Source: Phyllobacteriaceae bacterium (lineage in GTDB: Bacteria; Pseudomonadota; Alphaproteobacteria; Rhizobiales; Rhizobiaceae). From it: a stretch of DNA of 64,000 nt. The notes below the pieces were generated by a model. The model worked only from the letters and a program-made list of their open reading frames with translations. It ran no database searches and had not been told where the DNA came from. Location: contig JANSXT010000010.1 of the NCBI GenBank assembly GCA_024742765.1, positions 98,712 through 162,711 on the forward strand. The letters run 5' to 3'. Positions 1 through 9,413 of this stretch are shown one piece after another. The first letter of the stretch is position 1. The number at the start of each line of letters is the position of its first letter. The position numbers were made by a program, and so were the translations under genes.

Positions 1-749
1 AATGCCGATGTCGCCGCCGTCGCCACATCGCGCGCTTCGACCGGCCGGCCGGTGACATGGCCCAGAAACCGCTTGCGGCTCGTCCCGGCCAGAAGCGGAA
101 AGCCGAGCGCGTGCAGTTCGCCGAACCGGGCCATCAACGCCGCATTGTGATCCGCGTCCTTGGCAAAGCCGAACCCCGGATCGAGAACGATCTGCGCCTC
201 CGCGACGCCGGCCTTGAGCGCGATATCGATCGAGCGGGACAGATAAACGCGCTGATCCTCGATGGGATCGGGCAGCAGTTCACGATCGCGGCCCGTGTGC
301 ATGATCACCAGGCCAATGCCCGTCGCCGCCGCCAGATTCGCCATCTTAAGATCGCGCTGCAAGCCCCAGACATCATTGATGATTTGTGCGCCGGCATTAG
401 TCGCCGCGCGGGCGGTTTCGGATCGATAGGTGTCCGCCGAGATCGGCATGTTGGGAAGCGCCGCCCTGACCGCCGCGATCAGCGGCAGCAGACGCCGGCG
501 TTCCGTTTCGCCGTCGATGGCCTCGGCGCCCGGCCGCGTGCTCTCGGCACCGATATCGATGATGGCCGCGCCGGCATCGGCCATCGCGCTCGCCGCTTCG
601 ACCGCGGCATCAAGGTCGGTGTGCCGTCCGCCATCGGAAAAACTGTCCGGCGTGACGTTCAAAATGCCCATCACCAGCCCGCGCGGCCCCAGATCGAGCG
701 TTGCGCCGGGGCCGACGCGCCATGATCGCGATTCAAACGGGTCGGTCAA
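1..749 (-). CDS. folP: Dihydropteroate synthase (3' end outside window)
   Basis: The gene reads leftward and runs off the window edge, so the C-terminus is missing. The product condenses 6-hydroxymethyl-dihydropterin pyrophosphate with p-aminobenzoate in cytosolic folate synthesis. The translation carries the first pterin-binding signature MGILNVTPDSFSDGG, the GAESTRPGA segment, INDV, an HTGRD segment where family members usually have HM(Q/K)G, and DPGFGFAKD, all in family order. I chose a TTG start at 749 because it restores the short N-terminal strand normally found before MGILNVTP; the ATG at 671 would begin exactly at that motif and truncate the fold. No strong Shine-Dalgarno is visible, so the start is less certain than the identity. 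It lies 34 bases downstream of the ferredoxin gene on the same strand. Confidence 0.93.
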   Translation of the reverse strand, partial: MTDPFESRSWRVGPGATLDLGPRGLVMGILNVTPDSFSDGGRHTDLDAAVEAASAMADAGAAIIDIGAESTRPGAEAIDGETERRRLLPLIAAVRAALPNMPISADTYRSETARAATNAGAQIINDVWGLQRDLKMANLAAATGIGLVIMHTGRDRELLPDPIEDQRVYLSRSIDIALKAGVAEAQIVLDPGFGFAKDADHNAALMARFGELHALGFPLLAGTSRKRFLGHVTGRPVEARDVATAATSA

Positions 750-783
750 AGGACAGGACCCCGCAAGGCCGGGAAAACGGCGG

Positions 784-1104
784 TCAGGCCTGCTGCTCGG
801 GCACGCGAACGATGAGCCCGTCGAATTCGTCGGTCATCTTGATCTGGCAGGACAGACGCGAATTCGGCTTGGTTTCAAACGCGAAATCCAGCATGTCCTC
901 TTCCATGACGTCGGGCTGGCCGACCTTTTCGGTCCACGCTTCGTCGACATAGACGTGACAGGTTGCGCAGGCGCATGCGCCCCCGCACTCGGCCTCGATG
1001 CCCGGAACCGCGTTCCTGATCGCGTTCTCCATCACCGTCGACCCGGATTCGGCGTCAAGATCGAACTCGGTTCCGTCAAAGGCGATGATTTTCAGCTTGG
1101 GCAT
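784..1104 (-). CDS. 2Fe-2S ferredoxin, adrenodoxin type
   Basis: This 106-aa cytosolic electron carrier has the plant/vertebrate-type 2Fe-2S ligand pattern: Cys40-x5-Cys46-x2-Cys49 (within [12 protein letters not shown]) and Cys86 (RLSCQI), with an extra Cys44. Acidic patches ([10 protein letters not shown]) resemble the partner-docking helix of adrenodoxin-like ferredoxins. Length is normal for the family. Such proteins donate electrons to P450s, ring hydroxylases or Fe-S assembly; which partner applies here cannot be read from the context, because the neighbours are folP and an HPt protein. It is probably co-transcribed with folP. Confidence 0.93.
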   Translation of the reverse strand: MPKLKIIAFDGTEFDLDAESGSTVMENAIRNAVPGIEAECGGACACATCHVYVDEAWTEKVGQPDVMEEDMLDFAFETKPNSRLSCQIKMTDEFDGLIVRVPEQQA

Positions 1105-1218
1105 CGTTCACTCCGGCAGGTCCGCGCGCACCTGCGGCACGGATCGTCGAAGCGCGACTTAGCCTTTCGCCCCCGATTGTCAAGCAAACCCCGCAGAGCG
1201 GCAGCCCGACAGCACCAT

Positions 1219-1638
1219 TCAGCGCAAAAGCGAGTTGATATAGTCGCAGGTCCGGTCGATTTCGGTCAAAAGCGCCCGAACGCAGCTTCGTTCGCCGGGC
1301 GTGTCTTCGACCGCCTTTGCGGTGTCGGCAATGGCACCCGCCCCCACAGAACGCGCCGCGCCCTTGAGCGTATGCGCATGGCGCTTGCACTGGCCGGCAT
1401 CGGCGCCGTCGCGCATCGCCTTGCCGATCGACTTGGCCTGCTTGAGAAACAGGTGCAGCACCTCTTCCTCCAGCGCCCTGTCGCCGCCTGTCTGCCGCGC
1501 CAGCCGCACCAGATCCACCGGCCGTTCGCGCGCGATCATCTGACCGGCCATGTCCGGCGTTTCAAACACCGGATGTTTGTTACACTGAGCATCCATAAGC
1601 ATCACCCGTACGCACTGTCCCTTTGCAAAGGCTGTCAT
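1219..1638 (-). CDS. HPt domain phosphotransfer protein
   Basis: A 139-aa single-domain histidine phosphotransfer protein. The HPt signature AHTLKGAARSVGA contains the phospho-accepting His89, flanked by amphipathic helices typical of the four-helix bundle. It probably relays phosphate between a hybrid sensor kinase and a response regulator in the cytosol; neither partner is in the window. The start is uncertain: ATG at 1638 gives the longest form, but ATG codons at 1602 and 1596 are equally plausible and none has a good Shine-Dalgarno. It is transcribed away from the large coiled-coil gene at 1944. Confidence 0.85.
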   Translation of the reverse strand: MTAFAKGQCVRVMLMDAQCNKHPVFETPDMAGQMIARERPVDLVRLARQTGGDRALEEEVLHLFLKQAKSIGKAMRDGADAGQCKRHAHTLKGAARSVGAGAIADTAKAVEDTPGERSCVRALLTEIDRTCDYINSLLR

Positions 1639-1943
1639 AAACTGATGGGCAAGCGGTTAATTTGGGCTGCGGGCGGAAATGCGGCGAAGATCGGGAAATC
1701 GAAAACGGCTTTCCGGCGCCCGCTCCGTCCACGGATTTCCTGCGATCTCACAGAGCGTTAACTTTATCTTTAAAGTTTTTGCGGGTGCCCCGATATCGTG
1801 TTCCATTCTGGCACCCGTCGCTCTACGATAAAGCGCAACCATCGCAACGCCACAATTGCGTCTGCAATCCCGGCGCGTGTGCGCGATGGCGGGTAAGCGT
1901 AAGTCCGGGCGGATGTCCGGTATGAGTAGCAGGTGAGGCTTTC
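1639..1943. promoter_or_regulatory. Divergent intergenic region with AT-rich dyad
   Basis: This 305-base gene-free region separates the HPt gene from the giant coiled-coil gene and should hold both promoters. A perfect AT-rich inverted repeat (AACTTTA, 4-base spacer, TAAAGTT) occupies 1760-1777 and is followed by T residues. On either strand it also reads TTAA-N8-TTAA, one base longer than the alphaproteobacterial CtrA box TTAA-N7-TTAA, so a CtrA site is only a possibility. A Shine-Dalgarno-like GGTGAGG precedes the ATG at 1944. Confidence 0.4.
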
Positions 1944-4900
1944 ATGGCTCAGAACAAGAATGCACCGGACCTGGATGCGGATATGGAACTGGCGCTTCAG
2001 GAAGCGCTGGAAAACGATCTGACGTCCGGCGATGAATCCGAGCCGACCGACATCGATCTGGACACCGAATTGTCGCTGGACGATTTCGAGGCGCAGGTCA
2101 GCAAGGCGGCCGACGAACTGAGCGAAGCAAACCATCCCGTCGAACCTGCCATTGCCGCAGGCGCTGCGGCCGGCACCGTCGCCGCAACCGCGTCGGCACC
2201 CTATCGCGCCGCCAATGACGACAGCGCCGAGCGTGAATATGCCCAACTGCTGGAACGGATCAGCGCGCGGCCCGGCGGGCGTTCCTTCGTCTGGGCGACC
2301 TTTATCAGCCTCATCTGGATCGGCGCCGGTGCCGCGCTGGCACACATTCTCTATTCACCCGACGTCTGGCAGATCAGGACGGTCGAGCAGTTGCGCGCCC
2401 TGCCCGGCGTGATCGCGATCATGATCGGCGTCGTCGTGCCGGTCATCATGTTCTTCGGTTTTGCGGTGCTCGTCCGCCGTGCCCAGGAGATGCGCAACAC
2501 GGCCCGCTCGATGAGCGAAATTGCCTTCCGCCTTGCCGCGCCGGAAAATCTGGCGCAGGAGCGCGTCGCCATGGTCGGCCAGGCCGTCCGGCGCGAAGTC
2601 GCCGCGATGGGCGAAGGCATCGAACGGACCATCGCCCGCGCCAGCGAACTTGAAGCGCTGATGCAGAACGAAGTCACCGAGCTCGAACGCGCCTATACGG
2701 ACAATGAAGTGCGCGTGCGCTCGCTTCTGAGCGAACTGGGCAATCAGCGCGAGGGCGTCGTCACCCATGCCGAACGCCTGCGTGCATCGATCTCCGGCGC
2801 GCACGAGCAGTTGCGCGAGGAACTGACGGCGGCCACCGAGACGCTCGGCGAGAAGATGGTCACCGCTTCGACCCATCTGACCGGCAACATCAACAAGGCC
2901 GGCGACAGCCTGCTCGACCGGCTCAACGAGACCGGCTCGACCGTCAATGCCGGCCTTGCCAGCCAGATGGACGAGATCTCCGAACGGTTCACCGCCTCGG
3001 GCGATGCGCTCGCAAGCTTGATCGAAACCCGCATCGCCAACCTGAACGTCGTCACCGAGACGGCCGGCCGCGAACTGGGCAGCACGATCGAGGGCCAGGC
3101 GGAAAACCTCAAGAGCATGCTGGCCGAACGCGGCCAGAACCTGGTCGAGGAGTTCGAAACGCGCATCTCGGCCGTCGATGCCAGCACGGAGCGTCTCAAT
3201 GTGGCGCTCGACGCCCGCGCGCGCCAGCTCAACGAGACCCTTCTCGACCGCACCCGCGCGATCGCCGACACGCTCACCGACGGCGCACAATCGATCACCG
3301 AGACCACCGAAGGTGCGCTCAAATCGGTGGAGGAACAGACCGGCGCCGTGCAGCGATCGCTCGGCGAGACGCTGAAGGCGCGCACCGCGGCCATCGCCGA
3401 AACGCTCGACGGCGCCTCGGCGCGCATGACCGGTGCCATCGAGGAACGGACGGCCGATTTCCTCGCCAAGGCGGAAGCCCGGTCCCAGGCCATGACCGAC
3501 GCGGTGTTGCAGTCGGCCGAAACGCTGACATCGACCATGGACAGACAGTCCGCGCGGCTTGACGGAAAGGCTGGCGAACTGGCCGAACGGTTCGTCTCGG
3601 CGACCGATGAAGGCGTTGCACGCCTGACCGAGACGGTCGATCAGGCAACCCGGCGGCTTGATGAAAAGACCCAGGCCGCCTTCTCGGCCGCCCATCACGG
3701 CACCCAGCGCATCACCAGCGCGCTCGAAGAACAGACCGCGGCGATGGAACGCCGCGCCGCCGCGCTCGGCGATCATGTCAGTGCCAGCGTCGAACAGAAC
3801 GCGGCACGCTTCATCGAAGCGGGAACCACGGCCGCCGATGCCATCGCCGCCTCCGCCAAGAGCACGATGGATGGCATGGAGGACGCGCACCAGCGCATCA
3901 CCACCGGCATTGCCGGCCTCGGCAACGAGGCGACCGCCAAGCTCACCGGCGCCGGCGAGGACCTTGTCGGCCGCCTGATGGGCACCAGCATGGATGCCGC
4001 CGCCCAGATCACCCAGAGCGCCGACAGTTCGGTCACCGAACTCGATGCCGCCAATCAGCGTCTGGTGGCGTCCATCGCCTCGCTGCAGGACAATACGGTC
4101 TCCAGCCTTGCCGGCGTCGGCGACGAACTGATCGGCCGCCTGATGGGCACCGGCATGGACGCCGCCGCCCAGATCAGCCAGAGCGCCGAAGGCTTGGTCG
4201 GCGAACTCGACGCCGCCAATCAGCGGCTTGTCGCCTCGATCGCCGCGCTGCGTGAAAACACGGTGTCGGGCCTCAGCGGTGCCACCGAAGAGACCCTCGC
4301 GCGCCTGCAAAGCGCCGGCGACGAGGTCACCGCCAAGCTGGCCGCTACCGGCGACCGGACGGTGTCCGGTCTCACCGCGGTCGGCGAAGAGACGATCGGA
4401 CGCCTCAACGCGACGGGCGATGCGACCTTGGCCAGGGTCTCCGAAAGCACCGGCGCATTTCTCGAACGGCTTGAGGAAAAGACGGCAGCCCTGTTCGGCG
4501 CGACCGAACGCACCGCCCAGAGCCTGGCAGAGGCACTCGATGCGCCAAGCGCCGACATCGAGGCCAAGACCGACGCGCTGACCCAGCGCCTGTCGGCCAT
4601 GGCCGACGAGATCGCCTCCTCCGTCGAGGTCCGCTCCAACGCCGCCGTCGTTGCGCTGCGCGAGGCGACCGAATCCGTCAACGAGGCGTTCGCCAGCCAG
4701 TCGGGCATCGTCGACGAGCGCACCAGCACCATGCAGCGCGCCCTTTCGGTGGGTGTCGACAATGTGCGCCGGGTGCTGGAAGACAGCGCGGCGACCCTTG
4801 CCGGCACGCTGCGCGACCGCGTCGCCGAAACACGGGCCGCGATCGACGCGGAAACCGAGCGCGTTGCGCAACTGGGCGCCGACCAGAGCGATGTGCTGAC

Positions 4901-6611
4901 CGCAAGGCTCAGCGACGTGCTGAAAACGCACCAGACGACGCTGAGCGAGGAGATCGCAGCCTATGACCGCCGCATCGGCGATCGCACCGGCGCGCTGGCG
5001 CAGACGCTGGAGACCACGGCCGTCCCGCTGATCGAGCGGCTCGGACAGGATGGCGCGGAGATTGCCGCCCAACTGGAGAGCGCCACACGCGCGGCCACCG
5101 AGCGCTTGCGCGCCGAAAACGACGCGCTGATCAACGCGCTCGCCAACCGCACCGCCGAGACGATCACCGCGGTCGAATCCATGCAGAACAATCTGTCCGG
5201 TGCCGTCGGCGGACTGCTGGACCGGACCCGCGAGACCGTCGAGACCGTGCAGAACAGCCTTGGCGGCGATGTGGGCAGCCTTTTGGACCGCCTGTCGGCC
5301 TCCAACGCCAAGCTCGGCGAACTGATCGAGATGGCGACCGGCAATCTGGGCGCCATCGAAGGCAAACTGGCCGAAACCACCGAGGGCTTTGCCAGCCGCA
5401 CCGGCACGATCGCGCAGAACCTGAGCACATCGGTGTCGCTGCTCGGCAACAATGCCGAAAAACTCGACAGCGTGTCGCAAAAGACGCTCAACGACGTTGC
5501 CGCGATCGCCGCCCGCTTCGACGATCATGGCAAGGTGCTCGCCTCGGCGTCCGACCTGTTCGAAAAGGCCCAGTCGAGCCTTGAAACGACACTCGGCGAC
5601 CGGCGCGATGCACTCGATGCGCTGTCGACCGGGCTGGTCGCCAAGTCCGAGGAGATCCAACGCATCATGCGGTCCTTCGAGACGGTAATCGGCGACACGC
5701 TGCGCCAGGTCGAGGACCGGGCGCTCAGTTCGACCGACACGCTGGCGAGCAGCATCCGCCAGACCGCCGACGAGGCCATGGGCCGGTTCGACGAGGCCAC
5801 CGCACAGATGCGTCAGGTTTCCTCCGACATCCGGACCGAACTGGAAAGCGCGCGCGACGAGGTGCGGCGCGGCGTGCTCGAACTGCCCGAGGAAACGCGC
5901 GAAAGCGCCAATGCGATGCGGCGCGCCGTCAGCGAGCAGATCAACGCGCTCAAGGATCTGTCACGCATTGTCGAAGAATCTGGACGTGCGTTCGATGTGG
6001 GAGGCGCAGCCCGCTCAAAAAAGCCGCAGGCCCGGTCGGATAGCGCGGACAACCGCGCCCCGGCCGGGCATGCAGCGCCCGTTGCCGCCGCCCAGCCGGA
6101 ACTGCGCGGCGGCTTCGACGAGACGCCGCCCATGGCACCACCGCGTGCGGCCGAAGCCGCACCGGCACGTGACCAGTCCGCACCGTCCGAAGGCGGCGGC
6201 TGGGTCAGCGATCTGCTCAAGCGCGCTTCAAGCGATGACCAGCCTGCCCCCGCCCGTCAGCCGGCGCAGACGGTCGAATCGCTCAATTCGCTGTCGGTCG
6301 ACATCGCCCGGGCGATCGATCACGAGGCGGCGGCGCAATTGTGGGACCGCTACCGGCGCGGCGAACGCGACATCTTCACGCGCCGCCTCTACACGCTCGC
6401 CGGACAGCGCACCTTCGAGGACATCAAGGGACGCTATGGCCGCGATCCTGCGTTCCGCTCGTCCGTCGACCGCTATGTGCGCGACTTCGAGCGCCTGCTC
6501 AGCGATGTGTCGCGCAACGACCGCGACGGCGTGATGACGCAGACCTACCTGACGTCAGACACGGGCAAGGTCTACACCATGCTCGCCCATGCGAGCGGCC
6601 GCCTGCGCTGA
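1944..6611 (+). CDS. Giant coiled-coil membrane protein, GPR/RgsE (growth pole ring) type
   Basis: The 1555-aa product has an acidic cytosolic N-terminus (about 1-110), two membrane segments (about 113-136 and 154-176) and then some 1100 residues of continuous Ala/Glu/Thr-rich coiled coil resembling apolipoprotein/kinesin-like sequences, a proline/alanine-rich linker (about 1355-1440) and a conserved-looking globular C-terminus (about 1450-1555). This architecture matches the very large apolipoprotein-like GROWTH POLE RING protein of Agrobacterium and RgsE of Sinorhizobium, needed for polar growth in Hyphomicrobiales; those proteins are longer (about 2100 aa in Agrobacterium). Two 55-aa near-identical tandem units sit at residues 671-780. 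Identification rests on architecture, taxonomy and composition, not on a full alignment. Confidence 0.72.
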   Translation: MAQNKNAPDLDADMELALQEALENDLTSGDESEPTDIDLDTELSLDDFEAQVSKAADELSEANHPVEPAIAAGAAAGTVAATASAPYRAANDDSAEREYAQLLERISARPGGRSFVWATFISLIWIGAGAALAHILYSPDVWQIRTVEQLRALPGVIAIMIGVVVPVIMFFGFAVLVRRAQEMRNTARSMSEIAFRLAAPENLAQERVAMVGQAVRREVAAMGEGIERTIARASELEALMQNEVTELERAYTDNEVRVRSLLSELGNQREGVVTHAERLRASISGAHEQLREELTAATETLGEKMVTASTHLTGNINKAGDSLLDRLNETGSTVNAGLASQMDEISERFTASGDALASLIETRIANLNVVTETAGRELGSTIEGQAENLKSMLAERGQNLVEEFETRISAVDASTERLNVALDARARQLNETLLDRTRAIADTLTDGAQSITETTEGALKSVEEQTGAVQRSLGETLKARTAAIAETLDGASARMTGAIEERTADFLAKAEARSQAMTDAVLQSAETLTSTMDRQSARLDGKAGELAERFVSATDEGVARLTETVDQATRRLDEKTQAAFSAAHHGTQRITSALEEQTAAMERRAAALGDHVSASVEQNAARFIEAGTTAADAIAASAKSTMDGMEDAHQRITTGIAGLGNEATAKLTGAGEDLVGRLMGTSMDAAAQITQSADSSVTELDAANQRLVASIASLQDNTVSSLAGVGDELIGRLMGTGMDAAAQISQSAEGLVGELDAANQRLVASIAALRENTVSGLSGATEETLARLQSAGDEVTAKLAATGDRTVSGLTAVGEETIGRLNATGDATLARVSESTGAFLERLEEKTAALFGATERTAQSLAEALDAPSADIEAKTDALTQRLSAMADEIASSVEVRSNAAVVALREATESVNEAFASQSGIVDERTSTMQRALSVGVDNVRRVLEDSAATLAGTLRDRVAETRAAIDAETERVAQLGADQSDVLTARLSDVLKTHQTTLSEEIAAYDRRIGDRTGALAQTLETTAVPLIERLGQDGAEIAAQLESATRAATERLRAENDALINALANRTAETITAVESMQNNLSGAVGGLLDRTRETVETVQNSLGGDVGSLLDRLSASNAKLGELIEMATGNLGAIEGKLAETTEGFASRTGTIAQNLSTSVSLLGNNAEKLDSVSQKTLNDVAAIAARFDDHGKVLASASDLFEKAQSSLETTLGDRRDALDALSTGLVAKSEEIQRIMRSFETVIGDTLRQVEDRALSSTDTLASSIRQTADEAMGRFDEATAQMRQVSSDIRTELESARDEVRRGVLELPEETRESANAMRRAVSEQINALKDLSRIVEESGRAFDVGGAARSKKPQARSDSADNRAPAGHAAPVAAAQPELRGGFDETPPMAPPRAAEAAPARDQSAPSEGGGWVSDLLKRASSDDQPAPARQPAQTVESLNSLSVDIARAIDHEAAAQLWDRYRRGERDIFTRRLYTLAGQRTFEDIKGRYGRDPAFRSSVDRYVRDFERLLSDVSRNDRDGVMTQTYLTSDTGKVYTMLAHASGRLR
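3954..4283 (+). repeat. Two 165-bp in-frame tandem repeats in the coiled-coil gene
   Basis: Residues 671-725 and 726-780 are near copies: GRLMGTxMDAAAQI, then QSA, then ELDAANQRLVASIA, then NTVSxLxG recur at a 55-residue spacing, and the DNA is also highly similar (for example GGCCGCCTGATGGGCACC at 3969 and 4134). Weaker copies follow (GEETIGRLNATGDA). This suggests recent unit duplication and a likely site of length variation between strains. Confidence 0.85.
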
Positions 6612-6695
6612 CCGAGGCGTCAGCCTCGGACCGTGCTTGACGAACGATCAACCCCGCCGAACGGGGCGCGATCGCCGGCGTGGTCCGATCGCGCC
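6612..6695. terminator. Convergent hairpins between coiled-coil gene and SDR
   Basis: Immediately after the stop codon lies CCGAGGC-GTCA-GCCTCGG (6612-6629, 7-bp stem, 4-base loop), and further on GGCGCGATCG with its exact complement CGATCGCGCC (6665-6674 and 6686-6695, 10-bp stem). Both lie between convergent genes, which fits transcript ends, but neither has a clear U-tract. Confidence 0.45.
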
Positions 6696-6707
6696 ATCTG
6701 AGATTGA

Positions 6708-7484
6708 TCAGGCCGATGAATAACCGGCATCGGCCATCAGCAATTGGGCCGTGATCCCGCTTGCGGCATCGGACGCCAAGAACGCGACGGTCGTCGCGAT
6801 CTCGGAAGGCTCAAGCAGACGCCCCATCGGAATGTCGTCGATCCAGCGTTCCATGACCTCCGGCCGTTCGATGCCGACCTGCTGCAGCATCGGCGTGTTG
6901 GTGTAGCCGGGTCCGACCGCGTTGACGCGCACATTGCGTTTGGCCCACTCGACGCCGACGACCTTGCACAGATGGGCAACACCCGCCTTGGCGACATCAT
7001 AACCGGCATGCAGTTCGGGGCGCACCGCCTTGACGCCGGCGATGGACGAGATCGCGACGATCGACCCGCCGCCCTGTGACAGCATCTTGTTGCCGAACGC
7101 GCGCACGGTCCTGAACACCCCGTCGAGATTGACGGCCATCACACGGCTCCACTCCTCGTCGGAATGCGTTGCCGTATCGGCTTCATAGGAAATGCCCGCA
7201 TTGGCGACGGCAATGTCGACGCGACCATGCTTGTCGGCGATGCGCTGCGCCAATTCGTCGACCGACGCGGTCGATGTGACGTCGACGCGTTCGGCCTCCG
7301 TCGACAAGCCATCCGCCGAAAGGGCCTTTGCCGTTTCCTCCACCTCGTCGAGGAGATCGGCCAACACCACATGGGCGCCCATTTGGCCCAACTGCCGGCT
7401 GATGGCCTCGCCGATGCCGCGCGATGCGCCCGTGACGACGGCCACCTTGCCTTCCAACGAAAATGCTGTGTTTGCGGTCTGCAT
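6708..7484 (-). CDS. SDR family oxidoreductase
   Basis: A 258-aa classical short-chain dehydrogenase. It has the cofactor motif TGASRGIGE, the NAG motif (VANAGIS), the catalytic Ser (AISSIAG) and the YxxxK pair (YDVAKAG), with a C-terminal ADAGYSSA tail of family length. An acidic residue after the second strand (VVLADL) suggests NAD(H) preference. The ATG at 7484 is preceded by a strong CAAGGAGGAG. It is the last gene of a minus-strand group with the winged-helix/solute-binding fusion and the hydroxyacid dehydrogenase, all beside a sugar importer, so a polyol or sugar-derived substrate is likely but not proven. Confidence 0.9.
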   Translation of the reverse strand: MQTANTAFSLEGKVAVVTGASRGIGEAISRQLGQMGAHVVLADLLDEVEETAKALSADGLSTEAERVDVTSTASVDELAQRIADKHGRVDIAVANAGISYEADTATHSDEEWSRVMAVNLDGVFRTVRAFGNKMLSQGGGSIVAISSIAGVKAVRPELHAGYDVAKAGVAHLCKVVGVEWAKRNVRVNAVGPGYTNTPMLQQVGIERPEVMERWIDDIPMGRLLEPSEIATTVAFLASDAASGITAQLLMADAGYSSA

Positions 7485-7558
7485 GACCCGCTCCTCCTTG
7501 ATGTGATGTTGCAATGTCCGGTTGGCCCCGATATCCGCCGGAGCCCCTTGCGCGATGG

Positions 7559-9382
7559 TCAGGCCCGGCGACGGGTCGCACCCGCCTCGCCGTGCAAATC
7601 CGCCGCGCCCCGAAGGTCGCCGAGGATTCGCGCCTCGGCATCGGCAAGCGCCGTTCGGGCCTTTTTGCCCTGGAACACCGCATTGTGGATTTCCTCGCCC
7701 AGAACGCGCTCGATCTCCATGTAGCCGGGCACGGGCGGCCGCGACCATGTGTTGAGCTTCTGGTGACGCGCAAGGCGGTCGACAAAGCGCACGATGGGCG
7801 ATGACGACAGCGCCTCGGGATCGGCGCAGACCGAAAAGCGCGGCGCCACCGGAAAGCCGTTCTTGACATGGGCCTTCATCGCCTCGGGCGAGGCCATCCA
7901 GGCAATCGCGTCAATGATCTGCTTTTGCCGCTCAAGCGTGTGGGTCGCCGGAATGGTCAGAAGAAAGCCTCCCACCGGCGCGGTCGACGCGCGTTCGCTG
8001 CGCGCCGGCGGCGGCAGATATTCCACCTTGCGCTTCACCTTGGAGGCAAGTTCATGTTCGTAGCGCGCCGCGCGCATCGTCCAGCAATAGGCCATCGCGG
8101 CATGCCCGGAGATAAAATAGTCGATCCGCCGGTTCCAGTCGATTTCGGCGATGTCGGGCGGCGAATAGGCAACGAGCCTTTGCATATAGTCGACGACTTC
8201 CAGACCCGCCTCCGAATTGACGTTCAGAACGAGGCTGGACGCATCATAGGTATCGGTCCAGTTCTCGCCGCGCCGCGGAATGTCGATGACCGACGAACCG
8301 TGCGAGGCGAGCATGAACATGAAGGAATGCGCGATCGGCATGCCGCGCGCGCCGTTCCAGACAATGCCATATTGGCCCTTGTCCGGGCGATGCAGGACCT
8401 CGGCGGCGTCGATGAGCTGATCGCAGGTCGCCGGGAACCGCAGGCCCGCATCCTCGAACAGGTCGCGCCGGGCGGTCAGGATTTCGATCGTGCAATAGAT
8501 CGGTATGCCATATTGGCGGCCGTTCCACCGGCCCGTGCCCCAGACCGAGGGGTGGAAATCGAGCGGGTTGATGGCCGCGCCTTCCAGAACCTCGCCCAGA
8601 TCCGCCAAAAGCCCTTCGGACGCGAAACGGCCCAGCCAGGGCATGTTGACCGCAACGACATCATAGCCGGCGTCCGGCTGGTGAAAGGCGGCCCGTGCCT
8701 GATCGTACAAGTCGGGAAGCCGGCGAAGGTCGAAACTGCTCCGCCGCCCGAAATCAGTGCGGAAATCGGACCACATGTCGCGCATCGAGGCGAAGTAATT
8801 GTCGTCATTGAGAAGGAAGCGGATATTGCGCAACGCGTCGACGTCGATATCGCCGCCGCTGAGCGGGGCGATGATGTGGGAGGCAAAATAAGAACCGCCG
8901 AAATAATATTCCTCGGTCTCCCCGCCCGAACGGAGGCCGAAGGTGCGCGCCAGCAGCGATTTGACCTCGACCGCATAGCGCACGAACTCGTCGAGCAACT
9001 CGTCGCTGGGCTCCAGAAAGGCAGTCTTGTGCCGCGGCCCGCGCGGAACCTTGCGGATGAGGCCATCCTCGATCATGCGCAGGACCAGCCGGTTGCCGGT
9101 GCCGTAGCTGGCGCCGGAGGCCGCGATCAAGGACGACTGGTCGAGCGGTCTTTGCGAGACATAGCTCTCGGCCAGTTCCAAGACGATGTTCCAATAGGCA
9201 TCCTGGCGCGCACCGGGCACGATCTGGTCGAACGGCGAGCGCATCGCCTTGAGAAAGGTGACGATCCGCGACAGTTCATGTTCGGTCAGCTTGCCGATAT
9301 CCTTGCCGGTCTCGTCGGGACCGATCGGCGGCGGTCCGTTGAGACCCGCTTTGTCTTCCGCCTTGTGCGCTTGCTTCGTCAT
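7559..9382 (-). CDS. Winged-helix regulator fused to a family-1 solute-binding protein
   Basis: The 607-aa protein has no signal peptide. Residues about 40-130 form a winged-helix-like domain (SYVSQRPLDQSSLIAASG, then GTGNRLVLRMIEDGLI followed by a basic KVPRGPRHKT wing). Residues about 190-600 match an ABC-importer solute-binding protein of the SBP_bac_1/8 type (QYGIPIYCTIEILTARRDLF, WNGARGMPIAHSFMF, AWMASPEAM). A periplasmic-type binding fold kept in the cytosol behind a DNA-binding domain implies a ligand-sensing transcription factor, analogous in logic to LacI or SgrR. Its likely targets are the flanking minus genes and the importer operon starting at 10544. The ligand is inferred to be the substrate or an intermediate of this pathway. 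The domain call is strong; the regulatory role is inferred. Confidence 0.8.
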   Translation of the reverse strand: MTKQAHKAEDKAGLNGPPPIGPDETGKDIGKLTEHELSRIVTFLKAMRSPFDQIVPGARQDAYWNIVLELAESYVSQRPLDQSSLIAASGASYGTGNRLVLRMIEDGLIRKVPRGPRHKTAFLEPSDELLDEFVRYAVEVKSLLARTFGLRSGGETEEYYFGGSYFASHIIAPLSGGDIDVDALRNIRFLLNDDNYFASMRDMWSDFRTDFGRRSSFDLRRLPDLYDQARAAFHQPDAGYDVVAVNMPWLGRFASEGLLADLGEVLEGAAINPLDFHPSVWGTGRWNGRQYGIPIYCTIEILTARRDLFEDAGLRFPATCDQLIDAAEVLHRPDKGQYGIVWNGARGMPIAHSFMFMLASHGSSVIDIPRRGENWTDTYDASSLVLNVNSEAGLEVVDYMQRLVAYSPPDIAEIDWNRRIDYFISGHAAMAYCWTMRAARYEHELASKVKRKVEYLPPPARSERASTAPVGGFLLTIPATHTLERQKQIIDAIAWMASPEAMKAHVKNGFPVAPRFSVCADPEALSSSPIVRFVDRLARHQKLNTWSRPPVPGYMEIERVLGEEIHNAVFQGKKARTALADAEARILGDLRGAADLHGEAGATRRRA

Positions 9383-9413
9383 GGATCGATTGTGCTTTAC
9401 GCGATGCGAACTT

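Noticed and set aside
2355..5660. 1101-codon open frame on the minus strand
   Set aside because: It lies wholly antisense to the coiled-coil gene, is Arg/Gly/Ala/Asp-rich without any domain, and results from the GC-rich third positions and repeats of the real gene.
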